Below, one piece after another: positions 1 to 8,577 of a stretch of 64,000 nt of DNA (position 1 is the stretch's first letter; the number at the start of each line of letters is the position of its first letter). Under the pieces are notes generated by a model that worked only from the letters and a program-made list of their open reading frames with translations, made no database searches and had not been told where the DNA came from. The position numbers were made by a program, and so were the translations under genes. The stretch is from Actinomycetes bacterium. Its GTDB lineage: Bacteria > Actinomycetota > Acidimicrobiia > Acidimicrobiales > RAAP-2. The DNA lies in NCBI GenBank assembly GCA_021798955.1, contig JAJZBK010000004.1, positions 62,001-126,000 of the forward strand. The letters run 5' to 3'.

Positions 1-1647
1 CTCGCCTGGCGATTCCTCGGCTCGTACCTGGCCGCCGTCTACGAGGGGCGGGTCACCTACCTGCGCTTCGTCGAGCGCCCCCTCTACCGCCTGCTCGCCG
101 TCGACCCTGAGGCCGAGCAGAGCTGGACCCGCTACGCCGGTGCCCTCCTCGTCTTCTCGGCCGTCGCCCTGCTGCTCTCGTACCTGCTCATCCGCATCCA
201 GGGCTCGCTTCCGTTCAACCCCCAGCACCTCGGGGCCGTGCCACCGGCACTGTCGTGGAACACGGCGGTGTCCTTCGTCACCAACACCAACTGGCAGAAC
301 TACGCGGGCGAGTCGACGATGTCGTACTTCTCGCAGATGGCCGTCCTCGAGGTCCAGCAGTTCGTGAGCGCGGCGGTCGGCATCGCGGTGGCTGTCGCCC
401 TCATCCGGGGGTTCGCCCGCCGGGGCTCGTCCACCATCGGCAACTTCTGGCTGGACCTCGTGCGCGGCGTCCTCTATGTGCTCGTCCCCATCGCCTTCCT
501 CGCCGGCGTCGTCTTCGTGGGCCAGGGCGCAGTGCAGACCCTCGGCGGTCCGGCGGTCGTCCACAACGCGCTCGACGGCGCCACCCAGACCATCGCGCGG
601 GGTCCGGCCGGCTTCATGGAAGCGATCAAGCAGCTCGGGACCAACGGTGGCGGGTTCTTCAACGCCAACGGGGCCCACCCCTTCGAGAACCCCACTGGGC
701 TCACCAACCTGCTGTCGATCGCCCTCCTCCTCTGCATCCCGGTGGCACTCACCTACACCTTCGGCAAGCTGGCGGGCAGCGTGCGGCAGGGGGTGGCCGT
801 GCTCGCCGCCATGACGATCATCTTCGGCGCCTGGCTGGGCGTCGCCTCCTTCGCCGAGTCCCAGCCCAACCCGGCCGTCACCGCCACCCATGCCGTGGCC
901 CAGCCACAGGGGAACATGGTGGGCAAGGAGGCCCGCTTCGGCCCCCTGTCGTCCTCCCTCTACAACGTCGCCTCGACCCAGACGTCGACCGGGTCGATCG
1001 ACAGTGCCAACGACTCCTACACCCCGATGGGTGGGTTCGCGCTGCTCACCGGCATGATGCTCGGCGAAGTCACCCCCGGTGGCGTCGGGAGCGGTCTGTA
1101 CACGATCCTCCTCTTCGCCATCATCACGGTGTTCATCGGCGGGTTGATGATCGGACGAACACCCGAGTACCTGGGCAAGAAGATCCAGGCTCGCGAGGTC
1201 AAGCTCGCCGCCTTCGCCGTCCTGGTGATGCCACTCGTGGTGCTCGTGCTCACCGCCGTGGCCACCTCCGTCCATGCCGGCCGAGCGGGACCGCTGAACG
1301 CCGGGCCGCACGGTTTCTCGGAGATCCTCTACGCCTTCACCTCGCAAGCCAACAACAACGGCTCCGCCTTCGCCGGGCTGTCGGGCAACACCGCCTTCTA
1401 CAACGTGACCGGCGGCCTGGCCATGCTCTTCGGGCGCTTCGCCATCATCGTCCCCACGCTGGCGCTCGCCGGCACGCTGGCGGCGAAGGAGGCCGTCCCG
1501 GCCGGGCTCGGGACCTTCCGCACCGACACCCCCCTGTTCACCGGGCTGCTCATCGGCATCATCATCATCGTCGGCGGCCTCACCTTCTTTCCGGCGGTCG
1601 CCCTCGGGCCGATCGTCGAGCAACTCAGCCACGGGAGGCTCTTCTAG
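1..1647 (+). CDS. kdpA: KdpA, potassium-transporting ATPase channel subunit (5' end outside window)
   Basis: This is the K+-translocating membrane subunit of the high-affinity KdpFABC pump. The reading frame is open from base 1, so the first few residues lie outside the window; 548 residues are visible against about 560 for the family. Selectivity-filter-type loops are present: TNTNWQNYAG near base 282, LGTNGGGFFNANG near 634-675 and QANNNGSAF near 1348. Multiple hydrophobic segments fit the usual 10 or so membrane spans. The TAG stop at 1645-1647 is followed directly by the kdpB ATG with no gap, so the two are co-translated. A kdpF gene, if present, would be upstream of the window. Identification is secure. 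Confidence 0.96.
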   Translation, partial: LAWRFLGSYLAAVYEGRVTYLRFVERPLYRLLAVDPEAEQSWTRYAGALLVFSAVALLLSYLLIRIQGSLPFNPQHLGAVPPALSWNTAVSFVTNTNWQNYAGESTMSYFSQMAVLEVQQFVSAAVGIAVAVALIRGFARRGSSTIGNFWLDLVRGVLYVLVPIAFLAGVVFVGQGAVQTLGGPAVVHNALDGATQTIARGPAGFMEAIKQLGTNGGGFFNANGAHPFENPTGLTNLLSIALLLCIPVALTYTFGKLAGSVRQGVAVLAAMTIIFGAWLGVASFAESQPNPAVTATHAVAQPQGNMVGKEARFGPLSSSLYNVASTQTSTGSIDSANDSYTPMGGFALLTGMMLGEVTPGGVGSGLYTILLFAIITVFIGGLMIGRTPEYLGKKIQAREVKLAAFAVLVMPLVVLVLTAVATSVHAGRAGPLNAGPHGFSEILYAFTSQANNNGSAFAGLSGNTAFYNVTGGLAMLFGRFAIIVPTLALAGTLAAKEAVPAGLGTFRTDTPLFTGLLIGIIIIVGGLTFFPAVALGPIVEQLSHGRLF

Positions 1648-3744
1648 ATGGCCGCGCCACACCCCGGGGACACCGCTCCGGACCCGACGACGACCCCGAC
1701 TGGAGACGACACCACCGCCCGCCCCCACGGGGTCGCCAAGCCCCGACGGCTCTTCGACCGCGAGATCCTCGGCCCTGCCGTCGTCGAGGCGTTCCGCAAG
1801 CTCCACCCGAAGGTACAGGTCCGCAACCCGGTCATGTTCGTGGTGCTGGTGGGCACGGTGGTCACCCTCGTCGAGGCGGTCGCCCACCCGTCGGTGTTCA
1901 CGTGGTCGATCACCGTGTGGCTGGCCCTCACCGTCCTCTTCGCCAATTTCGCCGAGGCGGTGGCCGAGGGCCGGGGCAAGGCCCAAGCCGAGACGTTGCG
2001 GCGGATGCGCTCGGAGACCACGGCCCGGCGTCTCACCGGCTCGGGAGACGAGGAGCGCGTACCGGCGGCCGAGCTCGTGCGGGGCGACCTCGTCGTGTGC
2101 GAAGCCGGCGACCTCGTCCCCTCCGACGGCGAGATCGTCGAGGGCATCGCTTCGGTCGACGAGTCGGCCATCACCGGCGAGTCGGCACCGGTCATCCGCG
2201 AGTCGGGTGGCGACCGCTCGGCGGTCACCGGCGGCACGCGGGTCCTCTCCGACCGCATCGTCGTCCGGATCACCGCCGAGCGCGGCCAGACGTTCCTCGA
2301 CCGGATGATCAGCCTCGTCGAAGGAGCGGACCGTCAGAAGACCCCCAATGAGGTCGCCCTCACCATCCTGCTCGCCGCCCTCACCCTCGTGTTCCTCCCC
2401 GTAGTGGTGGCACTGCGTCCCTTCGGGACCTTCTCGGGGGCGTCCGTGTCGGTGACGGTGCTGGTGGCCCTGCTCGTGTGCCTGATCCCGACGACGATCG
2501 GCGCGCTGCTCTCCGCCATCGGCATCGCCGGCATGGACCGCCTGGTACAGCGCAACGTGCTGGCGCTCTCCGGCCGAGCCGTCGAAGCCGCCGGTGACGT
2601 CCAGACGCTCCTGCTCGACAAGACGGGCACCATCACCCTGGGCAACCGCATGGCGTCCACCTTCGCGCCGGTCCCCGGCGTCGACGAGGCCGCCCTCGCC
2701 GAGGCGGCCCAGCTCGCTTCGTTGGCCGACGAGACGCCCGAGGGACGCTCCATCGTGGTGCTGGCCAAGGAGCGTTTCGACCTGCGCGAGCGCGCCCTCG
2801 GCGAGGACCACGTCTTCGTCCCGTTCTCGGCGACCACCCGCATGTCAGGGCTCGACGTCGACGGCCGGCAGATCCGCAAGGGAGCGGCCGAGGCGGTCCG
2901 ACGGTGGGTGCTCGAGCAAGGTGGCGACGTCCCCGACGGCCTCGATGAGCTCGTCGACGGCTTCGCCCGTGCCGGTTCGACCCCCCTGGTGGTCGCCGAC
3001 GGCCCGAAGGTCCTCGGCGTCATCGAACTGAAGGACGTCGTCAAGCAGGGCATCCGCGAGCGCTTCGACCAGCTGCGGGCCGTCGGCATCCGCACGGTGA
3101 TGATCACCGGCGACAACCCGCTCACCGCGGCCGCCATCGCCCAGGAGGCCGGCGTCGACGACTACCTCGCCGAGGCCACCCCCGAGACGAAGATGGAGCT
3201 GATCAAGGCCGAGCAGGCGGGCGGCAAGCTCGTCGCCATGACGGGTGACGGGACGAACGACGCCCCGGCCCTCGCCCAGGCCGACGTGGGCGTGGCCATG
3301 AACAGCGGCACGACGGCAGCCAAAGAGGCGGGGAACATGGTCGACCTCGACTCCAACCCGACCAAGCTGATCGACATCGTCGAGGTCGGCAAGCAACTGC
3401 TCATCACCCGGGGGGCGCTGACCACGTTCTCCATCGCCAACGACGTGGCCAAGTACTTCGCCATCATCCCCGCCCTCTTCGTGTCGACCTACCCGCAGCT
3501 CGGCGCCTTGAACATCATGAAGCTGCACAGCCCGCAGAGCGCGGTGCTGTCGGCGGTGATCTTCAACGCGCTGGTCATCGTGGCGCTGATCCCCCTGGCC
3601 CTGCGCGGCGTGCGGTTCCGACCGTCGTCGGCCTCGGCCATCCTGCGAAGGAACGTCCTCGTCTACGGCGTCGGCGGGATCATCGTCCCCTTCGTCTTCA
3701 TCAAGCTGATCGATCTCGTGCTCACGGGAACGGGGGTGTTCTGA
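1648..3744 (+). CDS. kdpB: KdpB, potassium-transporting P-type ATPase catalytic subunit
   Basis: KdpB hydrolyses ATP to drive K+ uptake through KdpA. The protein has 698 residues, close to the usual 680. It shows TGES at residues 176-179 (actuator loop), the phosphorylated Asp324 in DKTGT, and [11 protein letters not shown] from about residue 532 (hinge motif). The first ~35 residues are Pro/Thr-rich and look disordered. The start ATG touches the kdpA stop, and the TGA stop overlaps the kdpC ATG by one base (TGATG), so the three subunits form one tightly coupled operon. No kdpDE two-component pair of full length follows; see the short KdpD at 4716-5894. Confidence 0.97.
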   Translation: MAAPHPGDTAPDPTTTPTGDDTTARPHGVAKPRRLFDREILGPAVVEAFRKLHPKVQVRNPVMFVVLVGTVVTLVEAVAHPSVFTWSITVWLALTVLFANFAEAVAEGRGKAQAETLRRMRSETTARRLTGSGDEERVPAAELVRGDLVVCEAGDLVPSDGEIVEGIASVDESAITGESAPVIRESGGDRSAVTGGTRVLSDRIVVRITAERGQTFLDRMISLVEGADRQKTPNEVALTILLAALTLVFLPVVVALRPFGTFSGASVSVTVLVALLVCLIPTTIGALLSAIGIAGMDRLVQRNVLALSGRAVEAAGDVQTLLLDKTGTITLGNRMASTFAPVPGVDEAALAEAAQLASLADETPEGRSIVVLAKERFDLRERALGEDHVFVPFSATTRMSGLDVDGRQIRKGAAEAVRRWVLEQGGDVPDGLDELVDGFARAGSTPLVVADGPKVLGVIELKDVVKQGIRERFDQLRAVGIRTVMITGDNPLTAAAIAQEAGVDDYLAEATPETKMELIKAEQAGGKLVAMTGDGTNDAPALAQADVGVAMNSGTTAAKEAGNMVDLDSNPTKLIDIVEVGKQLLITRGALTTFSIANDVAKYFAIIPALFVSTYPQLGALNIMKLHSPQSAVLSAVIFNALVIVALIPLALRGVRFRPSSASAILRRNVLVYGVGGIIVPFVFIKLIDLVLTGTGVF

Positions 3745-4304
3745 TGCTCGTCCACCTACGCCGATCGATCGTGGTCGCGGTGTTCTTCCTGGTGGTGTGC
3801 GGGCTCGCCTATCCCCTCGCCGGCACCGGGCTCGCGCAGCTCGCCTTCCATCACCAAGCCAACGGCTCACTGACCGCGGACGGCTCGACCCTGATCGGCC
3901 AGCAGTGGAGCGGGCCGCAATGGTTCCAGGGCCGCCCGTCAGCGACCGTCTCTCCCTCGGGCAAGCCGAACCCGTACGACGCCATGGCGTCGGGGGCGTC
4001 CAACCTCGGGCCTCGGTCGAAGGTGCTCGAGCAGCACGTCGCCGCCCGGGCGGCCGCCCTGCGCAAGGAGGGGATCACGCCGACCAACGAGCTCGTCACG
4101 TCGTCGGGCAGCGGGCTCGACCCCGACATCAGCCCGCGGTCCGCCTACGCCCAGGTCGACGCTGTGGCCAGGGCTCGTCACCTGCCCCGCTCGGTGGTCG
4201 CCCACCTCGTCGCCACCCAGGTCCACCAGCCCGAGCTCGGGTTCCTGGGCGAGCCCGTGGTCAACGTGCTCGAGCTCAACCTCGCCCTGTCGAAATTGTC
4301 GTGA
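3744..4304 (+). CDS. kdpC: KdpC, potassium-transporting ATPase assembly subunit
   Basis: KdpC is the single-span stabilising subunit of the Kdp pump. The 186-residue product has one N-terminal hydrophobic helix (about residues 8-28) followed by a soluble domain with the family signature GRPSATVSPSGKPNPYDAM and SNLGP. The length is typical. The ATG at 3744 shares its A with the kdpB TGA. Its own TGA (4302-4304) overlaps the GTG of the next small gene (4301), so the OB-fold gene is coupled to the pump operon. Confidence 0.95.
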   Translation: MLVHLRRSIVVAVFFLVVCGLAYPLAGTGLAQLAFHHQANGSLTADGSTLIGQQWSGPQWFQGRPSATVSPSGKPNPYDAMASGASNLGPRSKVLEQHVAARAAALRKEGITPTNELVTSSGSGLDPDISPRSAYAQVDAVARARHLPRSVVAHLVATQVHQPELGFLGEPVVNVLELNLALSKLS

Positions 4305-4636
4305 GCACCGTGTCGTTCACCGACGCTGGCACCTGGGGAGGTCGACCGGTCGTCCGCCGGCTCGCCGACGCCGCACCCCGGCACCGCGTGGTGGTCACCG
4401 GCACGATCGACGACGCCGCGACGTCCGGCGCTGGCGCACTGGGCCCCACCGGCTCGTTCCGGTGTGAGCTCGACGACGGCACCGGCCGCATCGGGCTGCT
4501 CTTCCTCGGGCGTCCCCACGTGCCTGGCCTCGCCGTCGGGGTGCGCTGCACGGTGGAGGGGACCGCCCGCCCCGACCGTGATGGACTCGTCCTGTGGAAC
4601 CCCCTCTACCGCCTCGAGCCTCCAGGTGACCGGTAG
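4301..4636 (+). CDS. Small OB-fold nucleic-acid-binding-like protein coupled to kdp
   Basis: A 111-residue protein starts at GTG 4301, overlapping the kdpC stop as GTGA. The segment HRVVVTGTIDD...FRCELDDGTGRIGLLFLG...VGVRCTVEGTA reads as a single five-stranded OB-fold of the tRNA/helicase anticodon type (strands at about residues 30-37, 53-60, 64-70, 78-86, 95-103). Similar small OB-fold proteins sit beside K+ uptake genes in other actinobacteria, from general knowledge; their function is not established. The translational coupling and the downstream short KdpD suggest a role tied to potassium transport, but this is inference. Fold call moderate, function unknown. Confidence 0.6.
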   Translation: MSTVSFTDAGTWGGRPVVRRLADAAPRHRVVVTGTIDDAATSGAGALGPTGSFRCELDDGTGRIGLLFLGRPHVPGLAVGVRCTVEGTARPDRDGLVLWNPLYRLEPPGDR

Positions 4637-4715
4637 CCCTTCTCGGACAGGCCCCGGGCTTTCCCGCGGCACGGGCACCGAACGGGACGACCGCACGGGC
4701 ACCGGAGCGGGATCG

Positions 4716-5894
4716 ATGTCCGACACCGGCTCGTCCGACACCGGCTCGTCAGACGCCGTCGAAGCTGCCGGACGGTTCCGCATCTACCTCGGTGCCGCCG
4801 CTGGCGTAGGCAAGACCTACGCCATGTTGAACGAGGGTCACCGTCGCAAGGAACGTGGCCTCGATGTGGTGATCGGCTTTGTCGAGACCCACGGTCGACC
4901 CCTCACCGCCCAGCTCGCCGACGGCCTCGAGACGGTCCCCCGCAAGGTGGTCGAGTACCGAGGAAGTCGCTTCGAGGAGCTCGACGTCGACGCCGTGCTG
5001 GCCCGGCACCCCAAGCTCGCCCTCGTCGACGAGCTGGCGCACACGAACGTGCCCGGCTCGGGCCGAAACGCGAAACGGTGGCAGGACGTCCTCGAGCTCC
5101 TCGAGGCCGGGATCGATGTCATCACCACGGTCAACATCCAGCATCTGGAGAGCATCGCGGACGCCGTCGAGCAGATGACGGGGACCGCCGTGCGAGAACG
5201 GGTCCCCGACCGGGTCGTGCGCATGGCCGACCAGATCGAGCTGGTCGACTCCTCCCCCGAGCAGCTCCGCCGCCGGATGGTCCACGGCAACATCTACCCC
5301 GCCGAGAAGGTTCCTCAGGCCCTCACCCACTTCTTCCGGACCGACAACCTCATCGCCCTGCGGGAGCTAGCACTGCGGTTCCTCGCCGATGAGACCGAAG
5401 AGGAGCTCCTCGCCCACCTGGCCCGGCACCAGACCACCACGGTGTGGGAGACCACCGAACGGATCATGGTGGCCGTCACCGAGGCACCCGGCACAGACGT
5501 CCTGCTCCGCCGGGCGGCTCGGATGGCCTCACGCACCAAGGGCGATCTCGACGTCGTCCACGTCGTCGCCGGGGATGCCACGCCGTCGACCAACAGCGAG
5601 CGACTGGACGCCCTACGCGAGCTCGCTTCGTCGCTCGATGCCCGGTGGCACGAGCTACGCGACAACGACCCGGCACGGGCGCTCACCACGTTCGCCCGCG
5701 ACCACCAGGTGACCCAGATCGTCATCGGCTCCAGCCGACGCACTCGCTGGCAAGAGCTGAGCGGCGGTGGATCGATCGTCCGGCGGGTGATCCGCGCCGC
5801 GTGCGACGTCGGGATCGACGTGCACATCATCGCCCGACGCGAGCTTCCTGTCGTCGACAGCACGCCGGGCGGCGGTCCGGCTGAGGACGGCTGA
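4716..5894 (+). CDS. Short KdpD-like protein: KdpD N-terminal ATP-binding domain plus UspA domain, no histidine kinase
   Basis: The 392-residue product starts at ATG 4716. It matches the N-terminal cytoplasmic part of the sensor KdpD: Walker A GAAAGVGKT at residues 26-34, a Walker-B-like LALVDELAHTNVPGS, and the family block TVNIQHLESI. It continues into a universal-stress-protein domain from about residue 245 (MVAVTEAPGTDVLLRRAARMA to VTQIVIGSSRRTRWQEL). It then stops. The four-helix membrane region, HAMP and kinase core of a ~900-residue KdpD are absent, and no kdpE follows. Free-standing short KdpD proteins are known in some cyanobacteria and other bacteria. Here it may sense nucleotides or ions and act on the pump or an unlinked kinase. 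The N-terminus carries a 15-bp duplication (SDTGS twice, 4719-4748). Confidence 0.88.
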   Translation: MSDTGSSDTGSSDAVEAAGRFRIYLGAAAGVGKTYAMLNEGHRRKERGLDVVIGFVETHGRPLTAQLADGLETVPRKVVEYRGSRFEELDVDAVLARHPKLALVDELAHTNVPGSGRNAKRWQDVLELLEAGIDVITTVNIQHLESIADAVEQMTGTAVRERVPDRVVRMADQIELVDSSPEQLRRRMVHGNIYPAEKVPQALTHFFRTDNLIALRELALRFLADETEEELLAHLARHQTTTVWETTERIMVAVTEAPGTDVLLRRAARMASRTKGDLDVVHVVAGDATPSTNSERLDALRELASSLDARWHELRDNDPARALTTFARDHQVTQIVIGSSRRTRWQELSGGGSIVRRVIRAACDVGIDVHIIARRELPVVDSTPGGGPAEDG

Positions 5895-5897
5895 GAA

Positions 5898-5923
5898 CGG
5901 GTGGCGCGTTCGGGTGGCGCGTT
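5898..5923. repeat. 13-bp tandem duplication
   Basis: Two head-to-tail copies of CGGGTGGCGCGTT lie just after the short kdpD stop. The unit is not a multiple of three and the site is intergenic. No function is apparent. Confidence 0.8.
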
Positions 5924-6041
5924 CGTCACCGCCCGCCCGTCGCACCCGCGCCAGTCGGGTCCCCGGGCACCACGGCCCACTCGCCGCTACGCTCGCCCCC
6001 GGGTCGCCACGCGCCAACAGCGGGCCCGACGGGAGGTCGTG

Positions 6042-6578
6042 ATGGAGCCGATCAGGCGGGTGGTGACCGGGCACGACGGAGCGGGACGGGCGGTGGTCGT
6101 CGACGACGGACCGGTCGAGCCCACCACGCTCTCGCTCCTCCCCGGGTTCGAGACCATCGAGCTCTGGCACACCGAAGGAACGCCGGCGATGCCCGATGCC
6201 CTCGGCTCGGCCGGGGTCCCCCGCTATTTCCCCGCTCCGGGCGGGACGGTTTTCCGGGTCGTGACCTTCCCACCCGACGGTGCGCCGGCCCCAGCTGACC
6301 TCGACGTCGGTGCCGCACTCGAGGAGGCGCAGGCCAAGGTCCCCGACCTGGTTGCCCGGCTCGAGCCCGACCATCCCGGGATGCACACCACCGACTCGGT
6401 CGACTACGCCATCGTCCTCGACGGTGAGCTCGATCTCGAGCTCGACGAGGGAACCTCCACCACGGTCCGTCCCGGCACAGTCGTCGTCCAGCGGGGCACC
6501 CGCCACGCCTGGCGCAACCGATCGGACCGTCCAGTACGGGTGGCCTTCGTCTTGGTGGGAGCGACGCCCGCCAGCTGA
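6042..6578 (+). CDS. Cupin-domain protein
   Basis: This 178-residue protein has a single cupin barrel in its C-terminal half: the block HPGMHTTDSVDYAIVLDGELDLELDEG matches cupin motif 1 (G-x5-H-x-H-like, with His and Asp as candidate metal ligands), and VVVQRGTRHAWRNRSDRPVRVAFVLV matches motif 2. The N-terminal ~100 residues resemble the first half of other uncharacterised cupins. ATG 6042 was chosen because GGGAGG stands about 8 bases upstream and the sequence before it is low-complexity Arg/Pro. It faces the TauE-type gene convergently across 39 bases. The substrate is unknown. Confidence 0.75.
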   Translation: MEPIRRVVTGHDGAGRAVVVDDGPVEPTTLSLLPGFETIELWHTEGTPAMPDALGSAGVPRYFPAPGGTVFRVVTFPPDGAPAPADLDVGAALEEAQAKVPDLVARLEPDHPGMHTTDSVDYAIVLDGELDLELDEGTSTTVRPGTVVVQRGTRHAWRNRSDRPVRVAFVLVGATPAS

Positions 6579-6617
6579 CCTGGTCCACCACCGCCGGCCC
6601 GCTGCCGACACGCCCGC

Positions 6618-7475
6618 TCAGTGCACGAGCAGGGCGACGGCTGCGACGACGCCGACCACCACGACGACGGACACCAGGGCGGCCGGAGGGATCCACCTGC
6701 CGACGTGCACGCCGAGCTGCCCGCCGACCAGGGAGGCGAGGGCCAGGATGCCGACGGCCAGCCAGGCGACGTGGCTTACGGCCACGAACACCACCGCGGC
6801 GGTGGCGTTCGACAACCCGACTGCCGCGTTCTTCCACACGTTCAGACGGTGGATCCCCTCGGGCAGGGCGACGGCGAGCACCGACAGGATGATCACACCC
6901 ACCGCGGCCCCGAAGTACCCGCTGTAGACGGCTGCCGCGGCCAGGGCGACCGGTAGCCAGCCAGGAGCGGGGGCGAGGCCGGGAGCCGGCTCTCCACCCG
7001 AGGCTCGGACGTCACCTGCTCGCAGTTCAGCCGACGGCTCAGACGTCGCCGTTGCGGCATCGGCCCATCGACCAGGCCGCCGGCTCGTCGTCCGGGCCCG
7101 GACCCTGGCCGCCAGCCGGGGTCGGAGCACCACCAGGACGACCGACACCAGGATCAGGTACGGGACGACCCGTTCGAACACCGAACCGGGGAGCAGGACG
7201 AGCAGGATGCCGCCCGCGCACCCCCCGACCGCCGCCGTCAGGAGGACCACGACGAGCAGTCGGGGGCGGCCGGCGAGCTCGCCCCGCTGGGTGACAGCAG
7301 CGCCGACCGAAGCGGGGACCAGCCCGACGTTGTTGGAGACGTTGGCCACGACGGGCGGGTACCCGAGAGCGAGCAGGAGCGGGAAGGTGATGAGCGACCC
7401 CGATCCCACCACGGCGTTCACCAGACCGGCGGCCACACCGGCCGCGGCGATCTCGATCCCGGCAGCCGGCGTCAT
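6618..7475 (-). CDS. TauE/SafE-family membrane exporter
   Basis: The 285-residue membrane protein has the TauE/SafE (sulfite/organosulfonate exporter) pattern: GLVNAVVGSGSLITFPLLLALGYPPVVANVSNNVGLVPAS in the first half and a second half with YSGYFGAAVGVIILSVLAVALPEGIHRLNVWKNAAVGLSNATAAVVF. About eight hydrophobic segments are visible. A hydrophilic loop of about 50 residues rich in Arg, Ala and Ser separates the two halves, roughly residues 115-170. The start at 7475 is chosen because the first hydrophobic helix follows it directly. Transported solute not inferable from the sequence. Confidence 0.85.
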   Translation of the reverse strand: MTPAAGIEIAAAGVAAGLVNAVVGSGSLITFPLLLALGYPPVVANVSNNVGLVPASVGAAVTQRGELAGRPRLLVVVLLTAAVGGCAGGILLVLLPGSVFERVVPYLILVSVVLVVLRPRLAARVRARTTSRRPGRWADAATATSEPSAELRAGDVRASGGEPAPGLAPAPGWLPVALAAAAVYSGYFGAAVGVIILSVLAVALPEGIHRLNVWKNAAVGLSNATAAVVFVAVSHVAWLAVGILALASLVGGQLGVHVGRWIPPAALVSVVVVVGVVAAVALLVH

Positions 7476-7523
7476 CGGCGGATCATCCCCGGGAGGGACC
7501 CCGCTCGGCAAACGCGGCCCCAC

Positions 7524-7557
7524 AAGGTACGCCCGCCCGGAAGGTACGCCCGCCCGG
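7524..7557. repeat. 17-bp tandem duplication
   Basis: Two perfect copies of AAGGTACGCCCGCCCGG lie in the divergent gap between the TauE-type gene and the aldo/keto reductase. Position fits promoter DNA, but no known operator is recognised. Confidence 0.85.
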
Positions 7558-7611
7558 AAGGCGTGCCTGTCCCCCTAAGGTTGCGTTCAGTCGCAAACGG
7601 GGAGGTTCGAC

Positions 7612-8577
7612 GTGGAGATGGAGTACCGACGTCTGGGTGGGTCCGGGTTGAAGGTCAGCGTGCTGTCGTTCGGCTCGTGGGTGACCTTCGGGCCGCAACT
7701 GGCCGGCAGTCTGGCGGAGGAGTGCCTGGCTGCCGCCTACGAGAGCGGCGTCAACTTCTTCGACAACGCCGAGGCCTACGCGGGAGGGGAGTCCGAGCGG
7801 ATCATGGGCGAGGCGATCGCCAAGCTCGGGTGGCCACGGCACAGCTACGTCGTCTCCACCAAGCTGTTCTGGGGGCTCCACAACGTCCCCAACATGCGCA
7901 ACACCCTCAACCGCAAGTACCTGCTCCAGGCCATCGACAGCTCGCTCGGGCGCTTCGGGCTCGACTTCGTCGACCTCGTCTACTGCCACCGGCCCGATCC
8001 GGAGACGCCCGTGGAGGAGACGGTCCGGGCGATGTCCGACATCGTCTCGAGCGGCAAGGCCCTCTACTGGGGGACCTCCGAGTGGTCGGCACAGGCCCTG
8101 CAGGAGGCCTACGACATCGCCGAACGCCACCACCTGCACAAGCCGGTCGTCGAGCAACCGCAGTACAACCTGCTGTGGCGCGAGCGCGTCGAGCACGAGT
8201 ACGCCCCCCTCTACGGCTCGATGGGGCTCGGGCTCACCACCTGGAGCCCGCTCGCCTCGGGGCTGCTGACCGGCAAGTACCTCGACGGCGTGCCCGAGGG
8301 CTCGAGGGCCACCCTGCCCGGCTACGAGTGGCTGCGCAACCTGCTCACCGACCCCGCCCGCAACGACAAGGTGCGCCAGCTCAAGGGCATCGCCGACGAG
8401 CTCGGCTGCACGCTCGCCCAGCTCTCCATCGCCTGGTGCACGCGCAACCCACACGTCTCGTCCGTCATCACCGGGGCCAGCCGGGTCGAACAGGTACGCG
8501 AGAACCTCACAGCTCTCGACGTCGCCCCCATGCTGACCGACGACGTGCTGGAGCGAATTGACGCCGTCGCCAGCTGA
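7612..8577 (+). CDS. Aldo/keto reductase of the voltage-gated potassium channel beta-subunit type
   Basis: This 321-residue NADPH-dependent oxidoreductase has the AKR TIM barrel. The active-site residues are visible: Asp and Tyr in [14 protein letters not shown], Lys in VSTKLFW and His in [16 protein letters not shown]. The C-terminal cofactor block is [17 protein letters not shown]. Overall style ([40 protein letters not shown]) is that of the Kv-beta-like branch, from family knowledge. GGGGAGG at 7598-7604 supports GTG 7612; ATG 7618 is an alternative. The last 71 bases overlap the 3' end of the convergent ppk gene. Physiological substrate unknown. Confidence 0.88.
   Translation: MEMEYRRLGGSGLKVSVLSFGSWVTFGPQLAGSLAEECLAAAYESGVNFFDNAEAYAGGESERIMGEAIAKLGWPRHSYVVSTKLFWGLHNVPNMRNTLNRKYLLQAIDSSLGRFGLDFVDLVYCHRPDPETPVEETVRAMSDIVSSGKALYWGTSEWSAQALQEAYDIAERHHLHKPVVEQPQYNLLWRERVEHEYAPLYGSMGLGLTTWSPLASGLLTGKYLDGVPEGSRATLPGYEWLRNLLTDPARNDKVRQLKGIADELGCTLAQLSIAWCTRNPHVSSVITGASRVEQVRENLTALDVAPMLTDDVLERIDAVAS

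Noticed and set aside
255-2351. A 698-codon frame overlapping kdpA and kdpB
   Set aside because: Arg/His/Pro-rich shadow of kdpAB in another frame; the kdp genes have all catalytic motifs.
5181-5894. Possible histidine kinase core in KdpD
   Set aside because: No H-box, N-box or G-box is present; the C-terminal half is a universal-stress-protein domain.
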